Shown: positions 34,379-48,427, counted from the first letter of the stretch. The stretch is DNA of 64,000 nt from Sindora glabra (GCA_020226215.1 CM035235.1:51861511-51925510), one strand, 5' to 3'. Numbers and translations: made by a program. The notes: generated by a model not told the origin, from the letters alone.

Positions 34379-35345
34379 GTTCTTTGATTCCATAAGCAGT
34401 TAGTGAATATAAAGCATTGGGATCCATTTTCTCCTCTATATGGTGCATGCTTCATAGATGCTTATTATCTTTCATGTCCTTTTCTATTTTGACCCTTATT
34501 TTTGAATTGCAATATTTAGATTTCAAGCCTACAACAACTCCAACCCTATCACAACCATACGGCTTCACTTGTTTTGAATTTTAACGTGAAATATTAAATT
34601 ATCATACATCGGTTATAGAAGGGGTTAGATGTTTGTATATGAATTTAAAGGAAAGCATCAATTTTAGAACTAACTTTTGTGATTAAGAAGGTTTAAATAA
34701 GACATTCAACACTAGCTATTATCATAGCCTAGTTATAATATCTATACCCAACAATTCATGGGAGAGCTAATTGATGTAAAGTTGGTTGATGAATGATGTT
34801 AAAATTCTAACTAATAGCATGATATATGAAAGGGAGATTGTTAGGTCATCACACACTAATTATTGAAAGGGTTATGTGTTGGCATATAAATATGAGGAAA
34901 AATTTTAACTCTAAAACTAGCTTTTATGGTTGAAAAGGCCTAAATAAAACACCCAACATGAAATTTTATAGCAAATAGATTATTTTTTTGTGAATTTTAC
35001 AACATTGTGGTAAAATCTTTGATCCTACTGGATTGAATCATTATTTTTTTTATAAGTATCCTTCTATTTGTGCTACTTTTCTACATTTTGTGTTCATCAT
35101 GATAGGTATATTGTAAAGGTAATTTATATATCAAAATGTAAAGATTTAGTAGTAATTCATTATGACTCTCAATTTTGGAATAAGAAATCAATATCTTGAT
35201 ACATGCAATAGTAATACGTATTGGAATTGGGAAAACTATTAGAGTTTCTTTTACTCTATTCAATGTTATTTCTCAAAACAATACATAGGAGATTAACATG
35301 TTACTATTAAAGGTGTATTGTACACCATAGATATATTTAGTAATT
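34379..35345 (+). pseudogene. Duplicate of the TROL last intron end, last exon and 3' region (pseudogene)
   Basis: 34379-34560 matches 26243-26424: the end of intron 7 (CCATAAGCAGTTAGTGAATA), a decayed acceptor (TTGAATTGCA|ATATTTAGATTTC in place of TTGCAG|TATCCGGATTTC) and the last exon through the position of the stop, which is lost (CATACGG for CATAGAG). Homology continues through the 3' region (TTGTGTTCATCATGAT, GGAGATTAACATGTTACT) to about 35345. No upstream TROL exons are present, so it is a 3'-end fragment. A 366-bp TRIM has inserted into it. Confidence 0.9.
34587..34964 (+). mobile_element. TRIM (miniature LTR retrotransposon), 366 bp
   Basis: Two direct terminal repeats, 34593-34711 (119 bp) and 34839-34958 (120 bp), are about 65-70% identical by eye. 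The 3' LTR begins TGTTAGGTCATCA and ends ACACCCAACA; the 5' LTR ends GACATTCAACA. The interior is only 127 bp: a primer-binding-site-like TATTATCATAGCC at 34717-34729 (10 of 13 to TGGTATCAGAGCC, complementary to initiator tRNA-Met) and a polypurine tract GAAAGGGAGA just before the 3' LTR. The element is flanked by TGAAAT on both sides (34587-34592, 34959-34964), and that hexamer occurs once at the empty site in the functional TROL 3' region. No coding capacity. Confidence 0.85.
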
Positions 35346-36472
35346 TTAAGTTTCTTGAATTCTTTTATTTTACAATTTATGATAGGTACATGACAATCTT
35401 AATGTATTTAATTTATATTGGTATTGTAATATTGAATCACTAAAACCTTTACCTAACATTTGGTAGTAAAATAGAAGTAAAATTAATTCATTTGAAAATT
35501 GTTATAAATTATATTGTATATAATTTTTTTTAAATTAGATCAAATAATAAAGCAAGAAATTCATGGTTGGATCAATTTAATTAAATTATATCATAAATAG
35601 AATTTTATATAAATTGTTAAAAGAAGTAAATAATAGCTAATATGCATTGCAAATATGATATTATGATCTATTAAAAAAATAAAAGATTAAATGAAATGGA
35701 ATGAAATAGTGAATTGGAAAAGTCATTAGATCATAGTTTGATTATCTAATCAATTAAACTAATGATCGAATTGAATTATATTATCAATAGAAATCTAAAT
35801 ATAAAAGGCATGACAAGTGACCTGAAGAAGTATCTATCATGAACTTAGATTCTTATCTTTAGAAGAGTTAGTGTAAAGTCTAGAATTACATGAAAATGAT
35901 TCCCATTGGAGTATTAGGGATGGTAAGTTAATGCAATTTTAAGAAAACTGCTAGCTAGAAGATTTAACATTAAAGAACTGTGTCATTAATACAATTCCTC
36001 ACTATCTAAAGTATATCTCTGTGTTTCAAATGGCTACCTCTAATAGCTTTTGGGATATATACCTAATTAATAATTTACCACCTAGAGAGATTGCAAGTAA
36101 ATCTCATGCATGTCCTCTATTCCAAATTTTCAAGCAAGGTCGGATGGAACTTTCTCAGTGAGCAATGCTTACAAAATGTTAACTTAACAAGTTAATTTTC
36201 AATAGAACTTATTTAGAGATAGACTTGGAATTGGTTAAGGAAAGAGTAAAACTTTTTTTGTGGAAAGAGTGTAGAAATAGTTGACTAACTAATCAAGAAA
36301 AAGTTAGGCAGAATCTTAGTAATAATCACTACCATGGATGTACTAATAGAGTAAAGGATATATGTTCTTAAGGATTGACAATGTTATAGCTAGACATGGC
36401 TTCCATGGATAAGTGTAGGACAGAAAGCAAAGTTCTTCATTCTAGATCTGCTAAACCAAGTTTAGGATAATT

Positions 36473-36665
36473 CATTTTTTTTTTTTTGCTTACAAATAGG
36501 TGTCCTTATGCATTTTGGTATAGAACTTGTGTAAGGTAAAAGTAATAAATAATAAACCCTTCCTAATAATAATGCCTCTAAGAATTAAACTTAAGACTCT
36601 TTGTACTTATAACGCTTTAAGACTTATCCTGTTACCACTAAGCCAACCAATTATTAGTGGATTCA
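36473..36665 (-). mobile_element. tRNA-derived SINE nested in the LINE relic
   Basis: On the minus strand the element opens GGTTGGCTTAGTGGTAACAG (a clear polymerase III A box), has a degenerate B box about 50 bp further (AGTTTAATTCT), and ends in poly-A (plus-strand T-run 36475-36487). GGATAATT directly repeats on both sides (36465-36472 and 36666-36673) as a target duplication. Confidence 0.8.
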
Positions 36666-37197
36666 GGATAATTTAAAATTTAATGGTAGTGGTTAGATTA
36701 AAGCTCAATAGTCATTAACATAGGGTATTACAATCTAATTGTTATAGAATTAAAAAAATAAAAATATTTTTAACTTATTTTTTGCATTTTTAGCTCAACC
36801 AAGAAATATAATCAATAGGCATGCGAGGATATTAAGGTTTTTTAAAAGATATTTTTCATTAGAAAATCTTATTTCATTGTATATAAATGCAAAAGTATTA
36901 TACAAAGGCAAAATTAGAAAATTTTTCTTAAGGGAGCCAAATTTACACACATATGTGAATATTATCAAAAAATTATATTTAATTTTTTACTTAAAAATAA
37001 TGTAATTTATAGTTTTATTTTACCAAAGTAGAATTAAAAAATAATTTATTCACTACTAAAACCTTATACACATATGGAATTAAGTATGTCAATTACATAA
37101 TATTTGAAAAAGTAATGTTAAATTTTTAATGAGGTAAATATTTAATTTTTTAAAAATTAATTAAAATTTTATAATGTAATATATGAAACTACATGTA

Positions 37198-37246
37198 AGT
37201 TTGGAGGTGATAGCCCTTTCACTTTTACATGTAGTTTTGTCCTTAG
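37198..37246. repeat. Perfect 12-bp inverted repeat
   Basis: AACTACATGTAA and TTACATGTAGTT flank a ~30-bp spacer, within the LINE-relic region. Possibly the remains of a small palindromic element. Confidence 0.6.
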
Positions 37247-37839
37247 TATCATATACATCTATATCTTATGATTAAAAATGATACCTAAAGTTATAATAGT
37301 GGAGAAAAAAAAGAAGTTGTCTTCCATCAAATTCCTTACATTTAATATTGAAAATATAAATTATTTTTCACTATCCTTATTTTTTTAACTATATTCTTAT
37401 AAAAGATATTTTTCATCAAAACAAACAAAACCTAAGATACTACAGCGCATAGGAGACTTGAAAGTAAGTGGCTTAATATATATTTGCTAAAACTTTCCAT
37501 CTAAGGGGTGGGTGAAATTAAGTTTCGATCAATTGGTTGTGGTGGAATATTAAAAGATGACAAAAAATGAGGATTGGTAAATATGTTAGGAATCTAGGAT
37601 AATGTAATGCTTTCACTACTAAAGTTTAAGGTGTATTACAAGGTTTGGATTTAGTTTGGGAGATGGATTATCACATTATAATCCTAGAATCTAATTCCAA
37701 AGTAATGGTTAATCTCCACATGTTGCTTCTTTTTCTTACTCATAGATCCAATTTCTTACAGTTTTTACAATTACTATTCATTTGTTTTTCTCTCTCAATT
37801 CATTTGTTGAATGGATTAATTTTGCATTAATGTTTGGCA

Positions 37840-40800
37840 AACTAGAAATTTACTTAAGCTTTCAGACATATTTCCATTGAATTTTTTTACATTTTTGCTT
37901 TATTTTATTTATGTTCATTACATGTTTTTATGCCTGCTAATTTATGTAGATTCCATTTTTGTTATTGTCTATGATGCTTTCATTTTATAATTTATTTACA
38001 TTTTTTTACAGTTTCAAAATTCATGTTTTAGTATCAATTTTTTAAATTTCATGAAACCTTAATTATAGTTTTATCAATTTTTTTAGCACAAAATTCGAAA
38101 TAAATTGAATTCCTAATCTAGCATTGAAATCCTTATATAGGATTTGTTTTGATTTATGGTTTATTTGATATTTTATTGTCATCCAATTTATTTTCTTATT
38201 ATAGATATTGATCCATTTTTTCCAAATCTAAACTCAATTTTTTTATTAATTTTATTAGATGACATTTGGATTTCAAATTAAAATCAAATTATCTTTCTAA
38301 CCTTTTTGTTTTCTTGAATAGGAGAAAATATTTCTTCTTTATTTTCCTTTATGTTGTATACCTTCTTTAATGCTTTTAATTGCTAAACAAGTTGTGTTCC
38401 TTTCCCCATTGTCAATTATGGAAGTAGTACATTTTTCTTTTTCTTCTTTATTCATTATGCAGCCTTAGTATATTTGTTAATAATTCCTTTGTTTTTGTTT
38501 TATGTTTGTTATTTTGTGTATCTCTTATTTTCTTTTTCTTCCTTGATGTTTTGTTCTATTATTATCAATTTGTTCTCCCTTTTAATTATTATTTTAATAT
38601 GTTATATTATTTTCTTTTTAATTGTTCATAGATATCAAGTTGATTTACATTATTGAAAATTGTAGCCTTTATTCTGTTTTTGTTATAAGCATACATATTT
38701 GCATCTATTGATTCTTTCTAACTTCACCAAAGTGATATCTTATTACTTATTATTTTCTTTTTCATCTTTTTTCTTATACTACTAAACCTTACTCAAACTA
38801 TTGTTCCTTCTTATTTTAAAGAATATCAAAGGTTGAAACATCAGGTTATTTTTCATGTTCTTCAATTTTGGAAGGAAGTGCAAGAACTTGCTATTAAAAT
38901 TTTACAAAGTTAATGATTTTTTATCATCATCTATCTTTTAAGTTTGTTTTTTCATCTTTTATTTTGTTAGTCTTTTCACTTACTTTTGACGTTTTGATAA
39001 CTTTTTATATATATGTAGGCTACAAGTTCTAGGTTAGCCATTTATTGTCTTGAACCCTAGTTTAACAAAAGAAGCTTTTGCTTATCATGGTTATGCAAAA
39101 CTTTTCCAATTATATAATTTAAATTTATATTACATCATTATTAACTAGCTTTTAACCCTTCTTAGCATTTCATATTTGTGTTATGCTTTTATTCTTTTTT
39201 ATTTCTTAAGAATGTGCACATTAAATTCATTCAACGCAAAAGAGCTTAGATGAAAAAGTGCAAGATTTTCAAAAGGAAGCTTTCAATAAACTTGGATGAA
39301 GTAAAACTTAATGGTTCTTGTCTTTTAATGCCATAAAAGGTAAGAAAACATATGCTTTAAACTTTAAGCAAGCCTAACTTGCTTATTACTATTAAGACCA
39401 AATTTGAATATTCTTAATAAGTGTTCATATTAAATATTAGCTTATAAAAATAATTTATATAATTTGAATAAGCTTATATAAGCTAATTGTCTTAAGCTAC
39501 CTCATGAAGTTTTTAAAAAATGCTGCTACCAAAGTTGACAACTTATGTAGAAGTTGTTTTTCCAGTATTTTTGGATAAAAATTTCCTTAATGACATAGTT
39601 GCATAAAAATACATTAATTGTATCTATAAGTAAAATACCTTATTTTATTACACACTTGTTTTCCTAATGCAAAGTTGACATAATATGCTTGTAACAAAAA
39701 TATAGTAAAAACTCTCATATATTATATTTTTATGGTTCTTTAGACTTTTTCAATGATCATGGTCTTTTATTCTATTATTTGTGATTAATTATTTTTATTT
39801 TTTTAATTATATTATATTATTTATTTATTTTGATTGACTGTTTTTTATGTTTTTATAGTTAGGTTTTAGTCATATTTTAATTAATTGTTTGTAGCACTAT
39901 GTTACATTTAAAAAAATTATTTTTGTTGTCAAATATAATGTGTCTTCAATAGTTGTTGTGCCATAATCATTAATAATTTTGGTAATCATTTGTTATTGAT
40001 AATCATATCTTATTGATAATCCTAAACTAATTGCTTTATATTTGAAACAAAAATAGATTTTGGAAGTAAAATTTTACAACAATAATTTTGGAGTAAAGAA
40101 CATTATTTTATAGTAAGATATTACCTTCTCTTTCCAATAAATTTTTACAATGATTCCATTTGTCATGTAAATATGGATATTGTTTGGATTAAAAATTCTT
40201 TCATGTTCTTCATTTTTTTTATTTTGTGGTTATATATTCTAAATTTACTAATTTGGTAAGAGATATTAAGTCAAATCTTAAGAAAATTTGATTAATAAAT
40301 TAATTTTATCTACTTAATATTGTATTTTTATAAGGCATTGGTTAGTTCGTTGAAACAAAGAGACAAGTGCTATAAAGGACCAAAAGAGCTTAGAGCCTAT
40401 TATGTTAGGTACTACATAATTCCTTCATTTTTTAATGAATCAAAGCCTTTCTATATGCAATTTTGCTTTGTTTATTATTTGAGGCTAATCTTTTCTCATA
40501 TTTCTTTATATAGGTGATAAGAAAATTGAAAATCATGAATTTCAATGTTAACAATAGTTCTATGGAAAAAATAATGAGCATTAAGTTCATAAGTTATATA
40601 TACTTAATTTCTTTATAGTTATGGTTTGCTAAATGTTAGCCAATATATGGTGTTTAATGTTTTGCATTCCTTCATCTATTTGTATGCTTTAAATGTTCGC
40701 TTCAATTCAACAAATCATAGGTGTTCTTCCTCTTCTTTTTTCACCTTTTGAATTTTGTTGCTTTTTGCTAGTTTGGTGTTATTTGGTGATTTATATGTTT

Positions 40801-41540
40801 TTTCTTATTCAAATTTGAAAAGATATTTTAATAGGCATATTGTTTTTAACATTGGTCTTCTTTCATGCATGGCACTTAAATTTTGATTATAATGATATAA
40901 GATAAATGTGCAAATAAGTTTGTTATGAATTATGCAAATGAGTGGCTTTTAAAATATTCATAGTTTTTTATTAAGGTAAGAGCTATTTCTCCTTTGATTA
41001 GTGAAATATATATATGTATATGTATATATTTCATTATTTGGAAACTTTTGTCCAGTGATGAAAATTCACTTTAAAGTAACTTTTAATTACTTTTTTGTTA
41101 CAAATAATTTGAAGAATTATGTTTATTCAAACACCTTTTATTGGAAAAGAAACTTTTAGACATATATTGTTGACACATTATAAGTTTTGTATCCACTTAT
41201 GTGATATGGAGTAGATTCTAGGTTTAGAAACTATCATATTCATAAGGATTAGTTTGGGCATTCCTTTCAGTGTACAACAGAATTGTATATTCTTATCTCA
41301 AAATGCCTTTAGATGACAAGTTTTTATTATATTATATTATATTGATAGTCATTATTTAGGAAGATTTTATAAAATTTAACCATATTTAATCTTCTTTGTG
41401 TAATTAAATGATGGTTTGGAATTGTCATTCATCAATAAAAATGATATGTTAAAGTTTACTTGTTTAAAGATGTATTAATTTTTCTCTTAATTATTTTATT
41501 AATCTTTTTCATAGATTTTATTCTTATCTTTAATTTTTAT
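37840..41540. other. T-rich intergenic DNA, no supported gene
   Basis: About 3.7 kb with pronounced T-richness on the plus strand. The short frames here (for example 38474-38656, 40320-40517) are Phe/Leu/Ile/Tyr-rich without motifs. This strand-skewed composition is unlike the flanking DNA and may be a heavily mutated element, but no terminal structure or domain is recognisable. Confidence 0.5.
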
Positions 41541-44500
41541 TAATCCAACAAATGCCAATGCTGCCTATTTTTGAGCTTGATCTTAATGCATCGATGGATC
41601 CAATGACACTTAAGAAGTTCACTAAAGCTTTGCACAATAAGAAAATTGAAGTTAAGACCTTGTTACTTAATCTAATTAAAATTTTTCATTATTATTTTTA
41701 TAACTTTATTAATAATTTATTTTAATATTGTTGGATATCATTTTCTTATCATTGATATGTAGTTGATGATTGAACTTGAATTATAAGGTTTTATCTGTAA
41801 AATTTATTTAAATTTCATAACTTATTAAAGTAACTTGAGCCTCAATTATATTGTATAACTGAAGAATGTAATAAGAGACCAAATACATGATTTATGCCAT
41901 TTCACATCAAAAATTAATATTGAACATACTCTGACACATCGATAGGGTAAGTTTAAGTCAAACTTAAGAGAATAGAAGTCAACTAGTAAAAATAAAATAT
42001 AAAAATAAGAAATTTTCAAAAGTAATTTAAATAAAATAATAAAAATAAAATAAAACTAAAATATAATATAATATAATATAAAAACTCAAAGAAATATCAC
42101 ACTCCAATATTTAGACTTATCATTAACCCTTTAACAAAAGCCACAATTGATTCAACTAGTTTATTGAAAATTATCGTATTGTTGGTAGTAATCATGAAAA
42201 GTTTCTAATAATGATTAATATAGAACAAGTACCTAAATTAACCTCCCATTATTGATTTCAATTTAAAACACACGTTTAAATCTAATCAATAATAGCATTA
42301 AATATGAAAAATAAGGTTAAGACTAAATCAATAATTTTATATGCAAAAAATGTTAAATTATCCTTTGGTAACTAATAATTCACTCATATGTCAAACTACC
42401 AAAGCCTAATTACTATTAATTTTGATTAATCACAACTAAACTACAAGTAAGAATTAATTATAACTAATCATTTAGCTATAAACTATAATAGATAATCAAC
42501 TAACTTATCATAATTAGCAAACTTTCTAAGTAATTATTTACACAAGATAAAAAAATAAAAAATAATCAAATAAAAAGTAAAATTAAGAAAAAAAAGTCTT
42601 GAAATCAAATCAAATTGGAGTACTAATTCTTTGAATTAATGTAGAAAATTAGCCATCTATGATGGTTTACAGAAGAAACTTGGAAAAGAAGAGAAAACTA
42701 CCTAAAGAATATATGTTCTTCTCTTTGGAGGCACAAACCATTTATCTATGATTTCCTAAGTTAGAAAACCTATTGAGCCAAGTAAATATGTCTATTAGGG
42801 TTACAAAGAATAAGGCTTTGACTAATTTAGAAGCTTATAACCTAATTTATAAATTAAATTACTAATGATATTTTATTACAATAATTTTCATAATTCAAAT
42901 TGCAACTCAAGTTTAACCACTAAAATAGTGTAATTTTACTAAACTTAAAACTTGAAAGTTATTGCGATGGGTTTTAACTAATTTTAAGAACTAGTTTCAT
43001 CTCAATTGGACTTTTGAGCTCTAGTTTTAGCTTAAAAACTTATACTAGCTCAACTAGGGTAAAAATGGAATATTAGCTTCATAACCATTTTTAACCTTTT
43101 AAATGTCCAAACTAAACTTCAACTAAAATGTGAAAGTTTTAAGGCTTCTTCTTAGGTTTCCAATAATAAATATCACCCAATTTTAACATTTAAAACTCAA
43201 ATTATAATTAAAAATTTAAATCTCAAAATTAGTTATTATTTTCTATTTAACCTAAAACTCATGATTTATTCCAAAATAAGCTTAAACCTATTAAAATAAG
43301 AACAATGACACCTTAAGAGACATAAATACAAGGGAAATCAATATAAAATAAAATGTGTATTAAATTCTCTTATAATTAGCATTTGCACATACTCAAGCAA
43401 AATACACCTTATTCAATGCTAAAAATGAAACCATAAACTAACCTTTTAATAATTTCAAGAATGTAAAAACAAAAGCAAGGAAACAATCAAACTTTTAAGA
43501 AACATGATATATGATGAATCAATCAATCTTAACAATTCAAATATCAATTAATATAATAACTTCATTCAAAAAGATAAGATTAAATTAGTAAACCCTTATA
43601 GATATATTAACTCTTTATCTCTTAAGTGTTTATTATGGTTTATTCACTTAATTTTAATCCATTAAAAATGCATAACCATAAGCTTACTTATTATCTTATC
43701 TCCACTATTCAAAATCACTTATATAATACAAATCAAAAGAACCATTTTTTATTCAAAGTTATAATGGCATTATAGGGAAAAAGGAAGGAAAATTAAAGAT
43801 ATAAAGATGCAAAACTAAAAAAATTAATAAAGTACTTAAAATATAGACATATGGACAATTTATAAACAATTACAACATAATACAATAACCCAATTTATAA
43901 TTTCAAACACTCATCAAATTCTTTCTTTTCCAATTCTTTTTGCCTTTTTTTTATTTTTTTATTTTCATTATTTTTTTACATTTTTTATTTTGTTTCTCTT
44001 CTTCTTCTTTTTAAACCAAACCTTGAAATTAAAGTTGATTTTTCATAATATACATACACACCTACACTTATTCAAGAACCCATCTCACAAAGATTTAAAT
44101 ACGCTACAAATATTTAAAGTTAGGTAAAGACACTTATTTTTTATAAAAAAAGCTTAATAAAAATAAAATTTCAAGGTTGATTATTTAGCACTAGCTCATA
44201 CAAAGAATGTTTTTTTTATATTTATGCATATATGTGCAAATGTAATCTTAAAAATAATCAAAGTAAGTTCTAAAGCATACAATCATAAATGAAAATTACA
44301 CATAAGAAAGATAAAAGGAAAAATAGTATAATTTTTAACATGAAGGCTCAAAAGCTCACAAGGGTTAATGTCTACCAAAATTAATCTATCAATTTAAATT
44401 TTATCATCATATTGATCAATTATAAGAAATAAGACAATTCAATCAATCATGTTATGCATTATCAAGTTCAATTCAATCCTTACTTATGGCAAATGCAAAA

Positions 44501-45120
44501 CTCAAAAATCATTAAAATGCCTAAAAATCAAAAAATAAAAAGAAATTATTTTTTTACTTTTTTTGAAAAATGCAAAAGAAAGAAACCAAGAAAAATAATT
44601 TTACAACTTAAAGTCTCCTTCTCACACTTAAGTCATATATTATCCTTAATGAAAGCACATCAACTAAAGAATATTAAATTTAATTAACAAAAAAGTTAGG
44701 GAAAGATATAACAAATCTAGAAAAACTTAGGTTTCCTCTTAAAAAAATATTTTTCTTTAATGTCTTTAGCTAAACTTTGCCATAACTTCTTTAATCAAAC
44801 TTTAATTCATAAGGTATTGCTTCAAATAGTCCCCATGAAGTACACTTCAAATGGACATATCATGGTTCCACTTTTAGAACTAATCTAAGCATTAACTCTT
44901 TACTAAGTGCCAACTTTAAATCATATTTTCTTTTCAAATTAAAGTCATCCTATGCTATGAAATCAACCAAGTTGATAAAAAAATAAAATAAACTTTAAGA
45001 TGATTTTCACTAATCTTGAAAATATTGGATTTTTTACTGCTCCATTAATCTTTATAATAGGTATGCTATCTTGTATAATGATTTCTACCTTTTTTTTTCT
45101 TTTTCTTCATCAATTTTTTC
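41541..45120 (-). mobile_element. Probable remnants of Ty3/gypsy retrotransposon(s)
   Basis: On the minus strand near 44650-44600 the sequence TTCATTAAGGATAATATATG followed by ACTTAAGTGTGAGAAGGAGA resembles the ...GAGGACAATG...TTTAAGTGTGGGGGAGG stretch that many plant Ty3/gypsy (Tat/Athila group) elements carry next to the 3' polypurine tract. On the plus strand near 41570-41660, DPMTLKKFTKAL faintly resembles the GPMTRARAKKF motif of gypsy polyproteins. No reverse transcriptase, integrase or LTR pair could be read. A low-confidence family call. Confidence 0.35.
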
Positions 45121-47707
45121 TTTAGGATATATTAACTTCTTCTTTATTGAAAATTTGCAAAATCTTTTCTTTTTCTTCCTCTTTCTTAGTATCTTCAAGG
45201 CTATAAGGAAAAAAGGATAAATAGAAGAATCAATAAAGGGATCATACGTAAGTGCAGATTACATCTTAATACATGAATTTTAGGTCTTATTTTCTTTTAG
45301 GAATCTACTTGTTAGGTGTAAAGTGGAAGGTGGAAGGCAACTAACTTATATATATATTTTCTAACTTGTTAACAAATTAGGCAAGTTGGCTCATTGGAGT
45401 CTTGAATTTTTTAAGCTTGCCATCATTTCCTGTTGAAATTGTATTCTCTTTTATTTGAACTACATGGTATTCTATTGAAGTTGTTTAATAAGTTTCATAA
45501 GTTCCTTCCTTGAAGTTTAAGACTCAAACATTAATGGATATTCTTTAATAAGGGGTTAATATTAATTGCGACTCACTTGGTTTCCATAACTAAAAATAAA
45601 ATGATTTTGTCAACTTGGATTGTAGGGATTGGAATATAGAGTACTATAGCAGCATTTAGTGGGCTTCGAAATCTTTCCACTAAATGAAATAGTTTAAATA
45701 GTTCATATCTTTGAAATTTAGACACATATTAGAAAGATGTTCAGTCATATAACACAAATCCCCCCTTAAGTTGGCTATATCTACATTACAATTAATTAAT
45801 ATGGGAGATTAAATAAAAAATTATTAAATTATAGGTGCAAATACCTCATTAAAGACATTATAAAAGGCCATATTATTTTATTTTAACCTTTTAATTTATG
45901 AAAGCTCTTTATATTTTTAAAATTAAAATTTAAGATAAAATCAATATTTTAAAAACTAGATTGGTTATTAAAGCCATCTAATAAATGGTTTAAGATTTAA
46001 TGGTTTAATCAAAGTTAAATCATCATTTAACTAATTCTTAAATATATATTAAATTAAAATATTATATATTATATATTCATAATTATGAATAAATAAATTA
46101 TTAAATAAATTTAAAATTGTGTGTATAAATGTCAAAATAATTAATTAATATATAATACAAGGACTTATTAGTCTAAAGCCTTTGTATGTCCAATCAAAAT
46201 TGGTGGCCTTATATAAAAAAATGATATAAAACATTTTAAGTTTTAACTCATTCTTAATTGGGTAATTGACCAATTTATTTAAGTTTGGCCCAAAATGAAA
46301 GCTTATAACCTAAAATAAAAGCCTAGATCTAACTTTCTAGCAAACAAGACAAAATATTCTTGTTTTCTTTCATTCTCTAGATAGACTTCTCTCCCGTCGT
46401 GATAATGTACATCGTAGAAGATAAAGATGACAATCATTAAACCATTAGTATGGAATGGAGCAAATTAATCATTGAGTAACTTTTTTGCTTGTTTTTTCCT
46501 TTTTAATTTGTTGTTCTAATGAAGTGTGAACCATTATCTTTATTTTTCCCATTGTTTCTTCTTTTACAATTTCTTAACTTAATTAATTTTTATTTTTTTC
46601 ATTTTTTTCTAATTATTTCTTTAAAGTTAGGCATTTCTGGATATCTCATTTTTTTCTTGGTTAGACCCATTTTAACCATTTGGATTGTGATCAATTTAAA
46701 TGGTTTAAATAGGCCATGATAGGCTCATTGGCTTACAAACCAATTTTTTAACTAATGGTTTTGAATGTAAATCAAATCGAATAATAGTCTATTTCACAAA
46801 TTTTGAGGTTAGACTAGTCGGTCTAGTTTATTTTTTAGATATTGGTATATCTTCTCATATAATTTGAATATAATTATGTCAATTATATAATTATTTTATT
46901 AATAAAAATATAATGATAAAATTTACATGAATAATTTGAATGCTTTATAATTTATAATCTAAAAATATAAATATATATTTTAAATTAATATCAATTAAAA
47001 TTAATTAAATTGCATAAGTTATAAGTTACTATAGCACGGATTACAAGTTACTATGTGTGTGTATAGGAAGGATTTGTTAATACTAGTATAAGTTTAAATA
47101 ACTTATACCAAATCTTAACAATTAATCATAATAACATTTAAAAGTTAAGACCACATCTATTTTAGAAAATTTATACACTATATGTTATTTGTTGTCCATT
47201 TCAAGTAATGCATTAAATGAAAATATCCATTCATATTATTAATATAGTTAAAGTATTTTATTAAAAATATTAAATTAGAGACAAAATATTTCATTTATTT
47301 TATTAGGTGCACCATACTTCTATATTAATATTAATATACTTTCTTCTATTTATTTTAATATTGTATCTTTAATTTTATGTTGTAAACATATTTCTAAAAT
47401 ATTTTCACTATTTCATATTTCAAATCAAATAAAATAATAGCCATATTTTCATGTTATACATATAAACTATATTGAAATAAAATATTAATAAAATTACTAG
47501 TCTTTTAATATAATTTAAAATAAAAGTGTAAGTTCAGAAAATATATTAGGTTATTGAATTTGGTTATCTTAACATATAATAATAAGAAAATAAAATAAGG
47601 AAAACAAAATTTCTTCTTTTTTCTTACATTATGGAAAATAAATATTGTTTGGTTTTTCCTTAGAATTTGTCACTAAGGAGAATTTTATTTTTATTCTATT
47701 CTATTAT
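45121..47707. other. AT-rich intergenic DNA
   Basis: Nothing I can support. The 46340-46470 stretch is slightly less AT-rich, but it has no readable domain. Confidence 0.5.
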
Positions 47708-48106
47708 GAGTAAATTACTTTACCCTTCCCTTAAGTTATCGAATGTTATGCAAATCTCTCCTCTTATTTAAAATCAAACATAGACCTCCCTTAAAGTTAG
47801 AAAAGCACTGCACATAACCTTAAATAATGCTAATGGACTAGACATCCATTAAAGTAGTCAAACTAGCCAAAATTAACTTTTTTTATTTTAAAAATACCCT
47901 TTTATCATCTTTTTTAACCCTAAACCATCATCACGCAATGAAAGCCACAAGCCTCAGAAGCAACTTTCTTCTATTTTATTTTTTGTATTTAGAAGTTAAC
48001 TTTTTTTTTCTACTTCTTCTAATTTAATTTTTTCTATATTTTTCCAATAGATTTATAAGGTAAATTTTGTCTCTCTTATTTTTTTATCTCTTATTTCTCC
48101 AAAAAA

Positions 48107-48427
48107 TATGTCTATTGCTAATGTAATTAGTGAAGGGCTAAGATTTTTGAAAAAAAAAAGTGTAGGCGTGGACAAATGAGTTCAGTGAAAATATCTAGAT
48201 CTAAAAATAATAAGGACAAACTATACTATAGTTGTAATTATTGATTTAATTTTATTTCTTGGTGTACACCTATCAATGATGTAAGAAAGTATTTGAGAAA
48301 TGAAGAAACATTGTGTTTGCTAAAAGATTAAAATGGAGAATGGAATGCTGCTATAGAAGAATTAAGTGAAAAATTTAGAAGAGTAATTTCAAAAATGGAG
48401 ATAACTGAAATGACAATTACTATGTAG
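48107..48427 (+). pseudogene. GRF-type zinc-finger ORF relic inside the MULE
   Basis: Reading one frame gives CRRGQMSSVKISRSKNNKDK then LYYSCNY-stop-FNFISWCTPIN, followed by VRKYLRNEETLCLLKD-stop-NGEWNAAIEELSEKFRR. The C-x2-G ... N-x3-K-x-YY-x-C ... F-x2-WC layout resembles the GRF zinc finger of small plant proteins, in which a C-terminal coiled coil commonly follows; the EELSEKFRR region fits this. At least two in-frame stops. It lies on the strand opposite the transposase. It could be a second element gene or captured host sequence. Confidence 0.5.

Larger units (their letters stand above)
35880..37730 (+). pseudogene. LINE (L1-type) relic: zf-RVT and RNase H regions
   Basis: Readable across many stops and frameshifts: NSFWDIYLINNLPPREIAS near 36040, then SDGTFSVSNAYKML near 36142, then ERVKLFLWKECRNS and LTNQEKVRQNL near 36240-36310. 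This is the zinc-binding region after the reverse transcriptase of plant LINEs. An RNase H domain follows: GCGGILKDD near 37530, NAFTTKV and GVLQGLDLVWEMDYHIIILE near 37610-37690, then SNSKVMVNL. The reverse transcriptase itself is not seen. A SINE interrupts it at 36473-36665. Confidence 0.8.

Noticed and set aside
37840..41540. Possible large gene in the T-rich block
   Set aside because: Only short Phe/Leu/Ile-rich frames, no splice-linked conserved motifs, and stops in every frame.
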